Positions 7,816 through 16,374 of a DNA stretch of 64,000 nucleotides are shown one piece after another. The DNA is taken from NCBI GenBank assembly GCA_964457545.1, contig CAYWEN010000003.1, positions 33,356 to 97,355 on the forward strand, given 5' to 3'. The notes beneath the pieces were generated by a model. That model made no database searches. It was not told where the DNA came from and saw only the letters and a list, made by a program, of their open reading frames with translations. Position 1 is the stretch's first letter. Each line of letters starts with the position of its first letter. A program made the translations under genes and the position numbers. The DNA is from JAGGTJ01 sp964457545 (GTDB taxonomy: Bacteria; Desulfobacterota; DSM-4660; Desulfatiglandales; Desulfatiglandaceae).

Positions 7816-8985
7816 ATGGAAAAAAGCTGGAAACTACTTGCAGTCAGACAACGCCTTGACAAAATGGAACAGGAGCGATTTTCTCAATGGGCCTGTCTCA
7901 GCAGAGAGGCAATACGTGAAAAAGAAGAAAAATCAGTCGAATATGGTCACAGACAAAATTTTTCTGTAGACACTGACCGTATCCTTCATTCACTTGCCTT
8001 CTCACGTTATATTGACAAGACTCAGGTCTTTTTTCTAATTGAGAATGATCATATAACACACCGTGTTCTGCATGTTCAACTGGTTTCCAAAATTGCAAGA
8101 ACTCTTGGCCGTATTTTAAGGCTGAACGAGGATTTGATCGAGGCCATAGCCTTGGGCCACGATATTGGACATACACCTTTTGGTCATGATGGAGAAAAAT
8201 TCCTTTCCATGCAGTGCAGGGCGCATGGTATTCAAAACTTTTTGCACAACGTACAAAGTGTGAGATTTTTGCAGAAGATCGAAAAAAAGGGAGCGGGTTT
8301 GAATCTGAGCCTGCAGACTCTGGATGGAATACTGTGTCATGACGGAGAGCTGCACTGCGAAAAACTGAATCCGGAAAAGAATAAGACCTTTGAAACTCTT
8401 AGAAAAGAGATAAGGAAAAAGAAGGCTGATCCCTCTGTTGATCTTTTACCTATGACCATGGAGGGATGTATAGTAAGGATGGCCGACACAATCAGTTACA
8501 TTGGTAAAGACATTGAGGATGCAATTAGGCTTGGATTGATAACAAGAAATGATCTTCCGGATGATTGCACAAAAATCCTTGGCAAGACAAACGGAACAAT
8601 AGTGTACACCCTTGTGGAAGATCTGGCATTTAACAGTATGGACAAGCCCTGCGTGAGTTTCAGCAGGGAAGTTGGTTTGGCATTGAAAAAGCTGAAACAG
8701 TTTAATGAAAAAAACATATATAACAATCCTCGCATAAAAGATCAGAATCCAAAGATAATGCTCATGTTTGAACTTTTGTTCAACAGATATATGAAGGCCC
8801 TTGAAACAGGAGACAAAACATCTGCCATCTATTCAGGTTTTTTAAATGGTATGTCAGAAAAATATAAAGAAACCACACCGTTGCCATGTATTGTGCGTGA
8901 TTTTATAGCAGGAATGACGGACAAATATTTTTTAAACCAGTGTAAAACAAACCTGTTTCCAAATAAAATCATCCTGTCTTCCTGA
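7816..8985 (+). CDS. dgt: dGTPase-like HD-domain triphosphohydrolase
   Basis: Hydrolyses dGTP or other dNTPs to the nucleoside and triphosphate, controlling nucleotide pools. 389 aa. The HD phosphohydrolase core is clear: HRVLH (82-86), the metal site GHDIGHTPFGHDGE (114-127) with His115-Asp116, then a helical domain with DTISYIGKDIEDAIRLG. The N-terminal EYGHRQNFSVDTDRILHS (43-60) is typical of this family. The RBS GGAGG lies about ten bases before the ATG. Divergent from rpsB across 541 bp and alone in its transcript. The true substrate within the family cannot be told. Confidence 0.88.
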   Translation: MEKSWKLLAVRQRLDKMEQERFSQWACLSREAIREKEEKSVEYGHRQNFSVDTDRILHSLAFSRYIDKTQVFFLIENDHITHRVLHVQLVSKIARTLGRILRLNEDLIEAIALGHDIGHTPFGHDGEKFLSMQCRAHGIQNFLHNVQSVRFLQKIEKKGAGLNLSLQTLDGILCHDGELHCEKLNPEKNKTFETLRKEIRKKKADPSVDLLPMTMEGCIVRMADTISYIGKDIEDAIRLGLITRNDLPDDCTKILGKTNGTIVYTLVEDLAFNSMDKPCVSFSREVGLALKKLKQFNEKNIYNNPRIKDQNPKIMLMFELLFNRYMKALETGDKTSAIYSGFLNGMSEKYKETTPLPCIVRDFIAGMTDKYFLNQCKTNLFPNKIILSS

Positions 8986-8987
8986 CC

Positions 8988-9128
8988 GGTTTTCATCCAT
9001 AAATGGTCTTGATATTGCAAAAAGAGATTGTGTACTGTCGGGTTGTTTTCCCTGTTTGTGTGTGAAGATATCTTTTCTGAAACAGGTTTGTGAAGACCCG
9101 GTTTATACAGACAGTATGGATGGAATTT
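8988..9128. repeat. Dispersed palindromic repeat family B, divergent copy 3
   Basis: GGTTTTCATCCATAAATGGTC at 8988 matches the family left arm and is followed by ATTGCAAAAAG. The right arm is only recognisable as ATGGATGGAATTTG near 9116. It fills most of the 205 bp between the dGTPase gene and pyk. Confidence 0.5.
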
Positions 9129-9202
9129 GTATGATAGTATCAATAATAATCACAAACAGTTCGGAATTCAGGATGTAGTATAAAACCACAATGGAGCGAG
9201 AT

Positions 9203-10630
9203 ATGTTAAACAAAACAAAGGTCATTGCAACTATTGGTCCGGTATCAAAGAGCAAGAGCATGCTGAGGAAACTCATTACAGTTGGCATGAATGTGGCGAG
9301 AATAAATTTTTCTCATGGCGACTATGAAGAACACAGGAATGTGATTATGACAATACGTGAACTGTCAAAGGAAATGAACAGGCCTGTGGGTATACTTGTT
9401 GATCTTCAGGGTCCCAAAATAAGGACATCCACACTGAAAGATGGCAAACCTGTCCTGCTAAGAAAAAATGAGATTATAAAAATAACTGCAAGAGAGGTTG
9501 AAGGGACTGAAAAACTTATAGGGACAACCTATAAAAATTTGGTAAAGGACGTGAAGGAAAAAGACAAGATCCTTATTGATGATGGCCTGATTGAACTCAG
9601 GGTTCTATCCAAGGACAAGGATACTGTTACATGCAAGATTATTCACGGAGGGCTTTTGAAAGAACATAAAGGTATAAATCTGCCCGGGGTCAAGGTTTCG
9701 GCGTCTTCTCTGACAGAGAAGGATAAAAAGGATCTTTTGTTTGGACTTGAACTGGGAGTGGATTTTTTTGCGCTTTCCTTTGTCAGGACAGCCAAAGATA
9801 TACGAACCATCAAAGCAATAATAGCAAAGGAATCACCTCACAACGTTCCTGTTATTGCCAAAATAGAAAAACCGGAGGCAGTAACTAATCTGGATCAGAT
9901 TTTGGAGATTGCAGATGGACTGATGGTGGCACGCGGTGATCTTGGAGTTGAACTTAGGCCGGAGTTGGTTCCTGCCATCCAGAAAGAGATTATCAGCAAG
10001 AGTGTTTTTGCGAACAAACCTGTAATAACAGCAACTCAAATGCTTGAGACCATGACTGAGAATCCCATTCCGACAAGGGCTGAGGCATCTGATGTGGCCA
10101 ACGCCATTTATGATGGCACGGATGCGGTTATGTTGTCCGGAGAAACTGCCGTTGGAAAGTATCCTGTCAAGGCTGTCCGTATGATGGTAAAGATTGCTTC
10201 AGAGACGGAAAAGTCACCTTTTATGAGATACAATATCCAGTACGACAAGGATCCTCATTATCTTGTTCCTCATGCAATAGCACAGTCTGCAGTCAATTCC
10301 CTTCATGAAGTGGGAGCAAAGGCAATCCTTGCCTTTTCTGTTTCAGGAAGTACTTCAAAACTGATTTCAAAACAACGTCCGTCAGCTTTCATATACAGCT
10401 TTTCTCCTTCAGAACGGATATATAATAGGCTTTCCATGGTGTGGGGTGTGTGTCCTTTTCTTATTCCACCCATAGATGATGCAAAAGGGATCATTATGGC
10501 GGGAGAAAAAATTGTTATTGATAGAAAAGCTGTCAAGGATAATGATCTTGTTATAATAGTAACGGGCCTGGCTCTCAGGCAGGGGTCCACAAATATTGTA
10601 AAAATCCACAGAATAGGCCATTTTGACTAA
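9203..10630 (+). CDS. pyk: Pyruvate kinase
   Basis: Transfers phosphate from PEP to ADP, the last step of glycolysis. 475 aa from the ATG at 9203. An in-frame ATG at 9191 exists, but GGAGCGAG lies between the two and is well placed as the RBS for 9203. The protein opens NKTKVIATIGPVSKSKSML and has NFSHGDYEEH (substrate and K+ site), LVDLQGPKIRTS, the catalytic signature PVIAKIEKPEAV with its Lys, and DGLMVARGDLGVEL plus the MLSGETAVGKYP loop. The C-terminal allosteric-domain fold follows. Next to pgi, so central sugar metabolism genes are paired here. Confidence 0.96.
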   Translation: MLNKTKVIATIGPVSKSKSMLRKLITVGMNVARINFSHGDYEEHRNVIMTIRELSKEMNRPVGILVDLQGPKIRTSTLKDGKPVLLRKNEIIKITAREVEGTEKLIGTTYKNLVKDVKEKDKILIDDGLIELRVLSKDKDTVTCKIIHGGLLKEHKGINLPGVKVSASSLTEKDKKDLLFGLELGVDFFALSFVRTAKDIRTIKAIIAKESPHNVPVIAKIEKPEAVTNLDQILEIADGLMVARGDLGVELRPELVPAIQKEIISKSVFANKPVITATQMLETMTENPIPTRAEASDVANAIYDGTDAVMLSGETAVGKYPVKAVRMMVKIASETEKSPFMRYNIQYDKDPHYLVPHAIAQSAVNSLHEVGAKAILAFSVSGSTSKLISKQRPSAFIYSFSPSERIYNRLSMVWGVCPFLIPPIDDAKGIIMAGEKIVIDRKAVKDNDLVIIVTGLALRQGSTNIVKIHRIGHFD

Positions 10631-10740
10631 TCAGTGTCCGCTCATGCATGGGTCACCTCAATCTTTTTGGTTTGCCTTGCCTGTTTGATTCCGGGCAGAC
10701 ATCTCGTTTATGAATAGGAACTGTTTATTCGGAGATTAAA

Positions 10741-12387
10741 ATGAAACTTACTGAATCAAAAGAGTGGAAAGCTCTTCAATTTCATTTTGAAGAGATGAAA
10801 GATGTGCATATCAAAGACCTGTTTGCAGATGATCCGGAAAGGGCAGGCAGGTTTACAGTGGAAGATATGGGGCTGTATGTAGATTATTCCAAGCACCGTA
10901 TAACACAAAAGACAATGGCTCTGCTTGTAAAACTGGCAGAGGCTTCAAATCTTAGAGGGGCTATAACAGATATGTTTGCAGGAAAAAAGATTAATATAAC
11001 AGAAGATCGTCCTGTTTTGCATATAGCTCTGAGAAACCGTTCCAACACACCTGTATATGTTGACGGAAAGGATGTTATGCCCGGTGTTAATGCAGTGCTT
11101 GAAAAGATGAAATCCTTTTCTGATGATATTCGTACAGGGAAAAGGAGGGGCTTTTCAGGCAAGAAAATAAAACATGTAATAAACATAGGCATTGGAGGCT
11201 CTGACCTCGGACCATCCTTTGTGTGCGATGCCCTTAAATATTATTCGGACAGGGATATTAGCACATCTTTTGTATCCAATGTTGATCCGACACATATTAC
11301 TGAAACACTTGGAGGAAAATCTCCTGATGAGACACTGTTTATAATTGCATCCAAGACCTTTACGACACAGGAAACAATGACAAATGCCAATACCGCCAGA
11401 AAATGGCTGATTGAGCATACAGGAGAGGAAAAATCGGTTGCATACCACTTTGTGGCTGTTTCAACCAGCAAGGAAAGGGTCAAGAATTTTGGGATAGATC
11501 CGGCCAACATGTTTGAGTTTTGGGACTGGGTTGGAGGGAGATATTCCCTGACATCTGCCATAGGATTGTCAATCATGATTTCCATCGGGCCTGACAACTT
11601 TTACGAGATGCTCGATGGTTTTCATGCAATGGACTGCCATTTCAAGGATACCCCTTTTGAAAAAAACATCCCTGTCTTATTGGCCCTTATAGGGATATGG
11701 TACAATAATTTTTTTGGGACAGAAACATATGCAATCCTTCCCTATGATCAGTATCTGAACAGGTTTCGTGCCTATCTTCAGCAGGCAGATATGGAAAGCA
11801 ATGGAAAATCTGTTGACATGCAGGGTCAAAAAATAACCTATCAGACAGGACCTGTGATCTGGGGAGAACCTGGGACAAACGGCCAGCATGCATTTTACCA
11901 GTTGATACACCAGGGGACAAAACTTGTTCCTGCTGATTTTATCGGTTTTGCAACTTCTCTTAATCCCGAGGGGGATCACCATGCCAAGCTTATTTCAAAC
12001 CTGTTTGCACAGACAGAGGCTTTGGCTTTTGGAAAAGATGAAAAAGAGGTAAGGGCAGAAGGTACTGAGCACAGATTGATTCCATTTAAGGTGTTTGAAG
12101 GAAACCGCCCGACCACCACAATTATGGCGGAGAGACTTACTCCTGCCATACTTGGCAAACTTGTTGCCATGTATGAACACAAGATATTTACTCAGGGAGT
12201 TATCTGGAATATTAACTCCTTTGATCAATGGGGGGTTGAACTTGGCAAGGCCCTGGCAAACAGGATATTGCCTGAACTGACGTCAGACAAAGAGATGTCT
12301 GCGCATGATTCTTCAACCACAAATCTGATAAGATATTACAGAAGATTTGCCAGGAGAAACGGGAAATCACTGTCCGGGGCAAGATAG
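10741..12387 (+). CDS. pgi: Glucose-6-phosphate isomerase
   Basis: Interconverts glucose-6-phosphate and fructose-6-phosphate in glycolysis and gluconeogenesis. 548 aa, the long bacterial/eukaryotic form. Landmarks: INIGIGGSDLGPSFV, the PGI signature DWVGGRYSLTSAIG, GEPGTNGQHAFYQLIHQG and the C-terminal signature region QWGVELGKALANRI. CGGAG precedes the ATG by seven bases. It is 110 bp downstream of pyk and probably co-transcribed. A short GC-rich hairpin (TCCGGG ... CCCGGA, near 12373-12396) overlaps the stop codon but lacks a T-tract. Confidence 0.97.
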   Translation: MKLTESKEWKALQFHFEEMKDVHIKDLFADDPERAGRFTVEDMGLYVDYSKHRITQKTMALLVKLAEASNLRGAITDMFAGKKINITEDRPVLHIALRNRSNTPVYVDGKDVMPGVNAVLEKMKSFSDDIRTGKRRGFSGKKIKHVINIGIGGSDLGPSFVCDALKYYSDRDISTSFVSNVDPTHITETLGGKSPDETLFIIASKTFTTQETMTNANTARKWLIEHTGEEKSVAYHFVAVSTSKERVKNFGIDPANMFEFWDWVGGRYSLTSAIGLSIMISIGPDNFYEMLDGFHAMDCHFKDTPFEKNIPVLLALIGIWYNNFFGTETYAILPYDQYLNRFRAYLQQADMESNGKSVDMQGQKITYQTGPVIWGEPGTNGQHAFYQLIHQGTKLVPADFIGFATSLNPEGDHHAKLISNLFAQTEALAFGKDEKEVRAEGTEHRLIPFKVFEGNRPTTTIMAERLTPAILGKLVAMYEHKIFTQGVIWNINSFDQWGVELGKALANRILPELTSDKEMSAHDSSTTNLIRYYRRFARRNGKSLSGAR

Positions 12388-12470
12388 TCCCGGATTATGC
12401 AGTCAAGGTCAAGGAAAAATGAATTTGAGTTCTTCTTCAGGAGGTATGCTGCCTGGTTCAGATTTTACAG

Positions 12471-12881
12471 TCAATTCTTCAGGTCTTTTTGAGACTGATA
12501 TTTACAACTTCCATAAAGCAGTTTGAGTACAAGCACTTTTGTTGCCCAGCGTATAAAAGCCTTTGCATAATTGACACCCGCCAGATACATTCCCAGGATG
12601 AATGTCAGATGTGACATCAAATACATGAAAGGACCACCAATAACTATTATTAATGGTCTGTGAACATACCCCGCAACAATGCCAAGTATTGCAATGAACG
12701 GCCATCCTATTATATAACTTATAAAAATAGCAAAAAGTCCGGCCATCTCTCTGCCAGTGGGCTTTTGCCTGAACTTGCTAAGGTCGGCATTATCTTTTAG
12801 CGCTGTTTGTACAAAACGGGTCTTTACAATTCTGTTTGTAAATCTGCTTATGAAATTGTCAGCTTTTTCGTGCAATACCAT
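12471..12881 (-). CDS. Small integral membrane protein of unknown function
   Basis: 136 aa. I do not recognise a named family. The first 45 residues are polar and basic, then come two or three hydrophobic spans (about 48-67, 73-95 and 96-112) and a basic tail, so an inner-membrane location is likely. GAGG lies eight bases before the ATG. The start codon overlaps that of the divergent glycosyltransferase (the shared CCATGG at 12878-12883), an unusually tight head-to-head arrangement. It ends 83 bp from the convergent pgi stop. Confidence 0.65.
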   Translation of the reverse strand: MVLHEKADNFISRFTNRIVKTRFVQTALKDNADLSKFRQKPTGREMAGLFAIFISYIIGWPFIAILGIVAGYVHRPLIIVIGGPFMYLMSHLTFILGMYLAGVNYAKAFIRWATKVLVLKLLYGSCKYQSQKDLKN

Positions 12882-13596
12882 GGAAATTGCCTCGGGACAT
12901 TGGGATTATTTTGATAAAGTATACTGTATCTCTCTGCTGGAACGGACAGATCGCCGGAACAGGGCGCGGTCAGTATTTGCTGCAGCGGGGTTGTTGAGCC
13001 GGGTGGAGTTTGAAGTGGTCAGTACCCGTCATCATGACTGCGAACAGGGGATTTATGAGTCCCACCTCTCTTGTATCAGAAAGGGTATATTTTCGGGAGC
13101 AAAAAATGTTCTGGTTTTTGAAGATGATATATTTTTTGACGGATTTGACCCTTTGAGGCTAAAGGAATGTGTGTCTTTTCTGGAAAACAATGAATGGGAT
13201 GCCTTTTTTCTGGGATGTCTGGTCAGCAAAAGCCAAAAGACCTCCCATCCACATGTGGTTAAGATTCGTTACCGAACCCTTGCACATGCATATGCTGTAA
13301 ACAGGAGGTTTGGCATTCAACTGACAGGTTTACCCTACCGGAAAATTGCCTTTGATGACATGCTTGCGCACCTTGACGGAACATATTATGCCATATACCC
13401 ATCCTTTGCCTTTCAGGATGATTCGCCGTCCGACAACACAGCCCATCTCAAGCTGGATAACTTTCGAAGATTATGCGGAGGACTTATACCTATTCAGAAG
13501 CGGAATGAGTTTTACCACCGTTACAGGCCGTTGATTATATGCCTTCACTGTTTGGCTGTTCTTTTTATTGGTGTTGTGTTTGTAATAGCTCAATAA
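12880..13596 (+). CDS. Family 25-type glycosyltransferase (LPS biosynthesis-like), C-terminally membrane-anchored
   Basis: Likely transfers a sugar in LPS or other envelope glycan synthesis. 238 aa from the ATG at 12880. The start puts VYCISLLERTDRRNRARSVF about ten residues in, as in GT25 proteins. YESHLSCIRKGIF, NVLVFEDDIFF (the acidic EDD metal/nucleotide-sugar site) and HAYAVNR follow as expected. The C-terminus ends in a hydrophobic helix (LIICLHCLAVLFIGVVFVI), a tail anchor unusual for soluble GT25 enzymes. No good RBS is visible at 12880, and the frame is open back to 12757 inside the opposite gene. Its TAA stop lies inside the left end of a MITE-like repeat. Confidence 0.75.
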   Translation: MEIASGHWDYFDKVYCISLLERTDRRNRARSVFAAAGLLSRVEFEVVSTRHHDCEQGIYESHLSCIRKGIFSGAKNVLVFEDDIFFDGFDPLRLKECVSFLENNEWDAFFLGCLVSKSQKTSHPHVVKIRYRTLAHAYAVNRRFGIQLTGLPYRKIAFDDMLAHLDGTYYAIYPSFAFQDDSPSDNTAHLKLDNFRRLCGGLIPIQKRNEFYHRYRPLIICLHCLAVLFIGVVFVIAQ

Positions 13597-13736
13597 ATAG
13601 GGGCAGGAGGGTTTTTCTGACGTGACTGCTTGCCTCTGGCCCGTAGGACCTATGTCCCGAAGGCCCGAGGGGAAGAAAAATCCTTCTGCCCCGGTGGTAC
13701 GTTCATTGTTACTTCCCCTGATTGTTGAGCGGATAC
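13582..13736 (-). mobile_element. MITE-like element family A, copy 1
   Basis: Inverted relative to copies 2-4. It starts GTAATAGCTCAATAA and ends TTGTTGAGCGGATAC. Internally GGGGCAGGAGGGTTTTTC pairs with GAAAAATCCTTCTGCCCC, so the element can fold into one long hairpin. At 155 bp it is the longest copy, with extra central sequence. The stop codon of the glycosyltransferase is supplied by the terminal repeat. The rest of the 13597-13998 gap shows no gene. Confidence 0.75.
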
Positions 13737-13998
13737 TTGTTTTTTTGTGTGATTCAGGCAATATATGGGGCCAGGTCTGATATTGGCTTGCGTTGAGCCG
13801 TGACAATAATTATGGGGATATTTTAAAGTTTATTGCATTGAGCTGTTAAGATGCCTGGTGTTATGTGATTAACAGGAAGATGGGGTGTCCCGGCTTGTAC
13901 AGAAAAATTTGTCAGGTGGGTACAGAAATTTGTTTTGTTCAGGAGATTGTAACAGAAACAGGAGTGTATGAATACAGAGCAAGGCTTTTGCATGGTAT

Positions 13999-15039
13999 TT
14001 AGTTCCTGTTTATGCTGTTTATGACCTGACTGCGGTGTTTTCTTGCCAGTTCGCGTTTGTCCGCAACCGTATCTGATTCATCAATGATTTCTCTTCCGAG
14101 AAGTTCCTCTATAATGTCTTCAAGAGTAATTAACCCTGAAATCCCGCCGTATTCATCAAGGACTATAAACAGATGTTGCCTTGACTGGAGAAATTCCATC
14201 AAAACCTTGTCGAGCTTTGCAGTTTCCACTACAAAGTGAACAGGTCTCATAAGTTGTGTCAAACGCATCTCATCATTTCCTTTGGCCAATTCCAGAAGAA
14301 GCTCTTTAGTAAGAACAATTCCGACAATATCCTCTTTGTCCTTGTCATACACGGGAAATCTGCTGTGTTCCCACTTGCTGATTTTTTGACTGGCCTCTTT
14401 AAGGGTAAGGTCTTCGCTTAATGAAAATATGACAGTCCTTGGCGTCATAACATCTTTTACTGTTTTGTCCTGAACTGTCAGTATGTTTTCTATGAATTCC
14501 TTTTGATATGGCTTTATCCCTCCGGTGTTTACGCTCAGGCGTGCCATAATACGAATTTCTTCCGCGGTTACGGTTTCTTTTGTTTTGGATGGAGCTATAA
14601 TATGTATGATAAAACTGCTGAACCATATGGCCGGCGCCATAATTGAAACAAGGGCTTTCATGGGGAAAGCCAGGACAGGAGCCAGTGTTTTGGCATAAAC
14701 AACCCCTGCTGTTTTTGGTATAATTTCCGAGAAAACAAGTATTGCAATACTGAAAAAACAGGAAAAATATACGACATAATCACGGCCAAACACTGAACTT
14801 GCTGCGGCCCCTGCGATTGCTGCTCCCGCTGTATTGACAATTGTGTTCAGGGTCAGAATTGCACCAATGGGACGTTCAATATTGGATCTCAGCTCTTTTA
14901 AAACCTTGCCTGCAGACATCCCTGCCTGTATCATGACTTCAATATGTCTTACAGGTACGGCATACAAGACTGCTTCAAAAAGTGAACACCCTGCGGATAT
15001 GGCTATTACAAGTAGCACTGCAATGATTAGTTCAGGCAT
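13999..15039 (-). CDS. CNNM/HlyC-type membrane protein with DUF21 and CBS domains
   Basis: Family proteins transport or sense divalent cations such as Mg2+ or Co2+. 346 aa. An N-terminal DUF21 domain spans about residues 1-150 with four hydrophobic segments and the conserved TLNTIVNTAGAAIAGA and VFSEIIPKTAGVVYA motifs. Then comes a linker and a CBS pair (about 195-320) opening KDVMTPRTVIFSLSED and ending LDEYGGISGLITLEDIIEEL. The CorC_HlyC C-terminal domain of longer homologues is missing, so this is a short form. The ATG follows the mobA stop directly (TAAATG), implying co-translation. Confidence 0.88.
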   Translation of the reverse strand: MPELIIAVLLVIAISAGCSLFEAVLYAVPVRHIEVMIQAGMSAGKVLKELRSNIERPIGAILTLNTIVNTAGAAIAGAAASSVFGRDYVVYFSCFFSIAILVFSEIIPKTAGVVYAKTLAPVLAFPMKALVSIMAPAIWFSSFIIHIIAPSKTKETVTAEEIRIMARLSVNTGGIKPYQKEFIENILTVQDKTVKDVMTPRTVIFSLSEDLTLKEASQKISKWEHSRFPVYDKDKEDIVGIVLTKELLLELAKGNDEMRLTQLMRPVHFVVETAKLDKVLMEFLQSRQHLFIVLDEYGGISGLITLEDIIEELLGREIIDESDTVADKRELARKHRSQVINSINRN

Positions 15040-15672
15040 TTATTTTTGTCCCTCACCGAGTATCCGGTTTATGCTGTTCAGCTCTTTTTCAGTGTTTACA
15101 TTGATGAATGATATCAGGTCAGGATCAAACTGACATATTTCATCAATATCTATATAACGTGCATAACCCATGCGGATAAGACGTGATATCCGGTAGCATC
15201 CGCCTTTTATTGATTCCCTGATAAAGGGAATGCAGGTCTTGGCATATATGGCATGAAGAGGTTCTATCTTGTCCTCTGAAATCCTTGGAACAACAATATC
15301 GTAACCATTTTTCAGATATGTCATATGCCTGATAAAGGGCTGTTTCAGGCAAGGCATGTCACAGGCAGCAAAAAAACCGTAATTGCAGCCCATATGTGTC
15401 AGTCCGGTCAGTATGCCGCCCAACGGTCCGCATCCCTCTATTTCATCCTTGTACAGGGGTATGTTAAGGTATGAATATACCTCCGGAGTATTGGTAATTA
15501 ACACAAGGTCTTCAAAGATTGATGACATGACTCCTGCAACCCGTTCTATTAACGGTTGGTCACAGATTTTTGCCAGGGCCTTGTTTTTTCCAAAACGCCT
15601 GTTTTTGCCTCCTGCAAGAATGACACCGGAAACATCATTGATAATAGGCTCTTTTTTTTGGCTGTTTATCAT
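15040..15672 (-). CDS. mobA: Molybdenum cofactor guanylyltransferase
   Basis: Adds GMP to Mo/W-molybdopterin to give the guanine dinucleotide cofactor used by formate dehydrogenases and related enzymes of sulfate reducers. VSGVILAGGKNRRFGKNKAL is the nucleotidyltransferase P-loop. AACDMPCLKQPF holds the metal-binding Asp. GCGPLGGILTGL is also typical. I prefer the ATG at 15672 (210 aa), since the 18 extra residues of the longer frame (to 15726) precede the usual N-terminus, but neither start has a clear RBS. Its stop abuts the CNNM gene. Confidence 0.85.
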   Translation of the reverse strand: MINSQKKEPIINDVSGVILAGGKNRRFGKNKALAKICDQPLIERVAGVMSSIFEDLVLITNTPEVYSYLNIPLYKDEIEGCGPLGGILTGLTHMGCNYGFFAACDMPCLKQPFIRHMTYLKNGYDIVVPRISEDKIEPLHAIYAKTCIPFIRESIKGGCYRISRLIRMGYARYIDIDEICQFDPDLISFINVNTEKELNSINRILGEGQK

Positions 15673-16120
15673 TTTTATGTGAACAGGGTGTTTTTCTGAC
15701 AACCGATATGGTCTGTTCGGAACCAAGGATGGATACCATTAGTTACCAATCTGTTTCTGGATGGACACTGTTTTGAATTTGCGGTGTTCAGTTCATTAAC
15801 TTGTTTGATTGACATCATATCATAAAATGATAACCTATGCCAGTTTCAGGGTATGTACAGGCATACAGGACATTAAACAGAGAACCTTTCTTGAGAAGGT
15901 TCAGGTTTGTTCAGGCTCAATATATACATGTGATATTTTACCATGAAAATACAACCCTGTTTTCATCTATAGGGGATAGCTGTGGATATTCTGACCCGGC
16001 CATGCCGGTTTGGAATCAGATCTTCAGTATTAATGATTCGGGCAAAACAGATTTATAGCCCTGAACGGGCTTTTTAATTTCAAACAATGCAATACGGCAG
16101 TAATGCCGGAAAGGAATGTT
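15673..16120. other. Gap upstream of infA with repeat fragments
   Basis: No gene seen. 15735-15770 is a reversed fragment of the outer flank of repeat family B (ATCTGTTTCTGGATGGACA). 15978-16030 carries the family C word CTGACCCGGCCATGCCGGTT, which also occurs near 4146 and 58656. The infA promoter should lie near the right end, but I cannot place it. Confidence 0.4.
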
Positions 16121-16336
16121 TTGAGCAGAAATGATTTAATCCAATTGGAAGGTAAGATTGTAAAGATCCTTGGTGGCGGCACCATGGAAATTGAATGTGA
16201 CAATAACATGACGGTACGAGGGGTCCTCTCCGGACGGATGAAAAAACATCGTATCAGGGTTATGGTAGGAGACAGGGTACAGGTCAGTGTTTCTCCTTAT
16301 GACACATCTCATGGTTTGATAACATACAGACATTAG
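16121..16336 (+). CDS. infA: Translation initiation factor IF-1
   Basis: Single S1/OB-fold protein that blocks the ribosomal A site during initiation. From the TTG at 16121 it is 71 aa (SRNDLIQLEGKIVKIL...), matching the usual 72 aa, with AAGGA six bases upstream. An in-frame ATG at 16103 would add six residues. IECDNNMTVRGVLSGRMKKH and GDRVQVSVSPYD are standard IF-1 blocks. It lies just ahead of radA. Confidence 0.9.
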   Translation: MSRNDLIQLEGKIVKILGGGTMEIECDNNMTVRGVLSGRMKKHRIRVMVGDRVQVSVSPYDTSHGLITYRH

Positions 16337-16374
16337 GCCTGAACCGGTGGTTGGGGCATCGTGGTGCATTTTAT

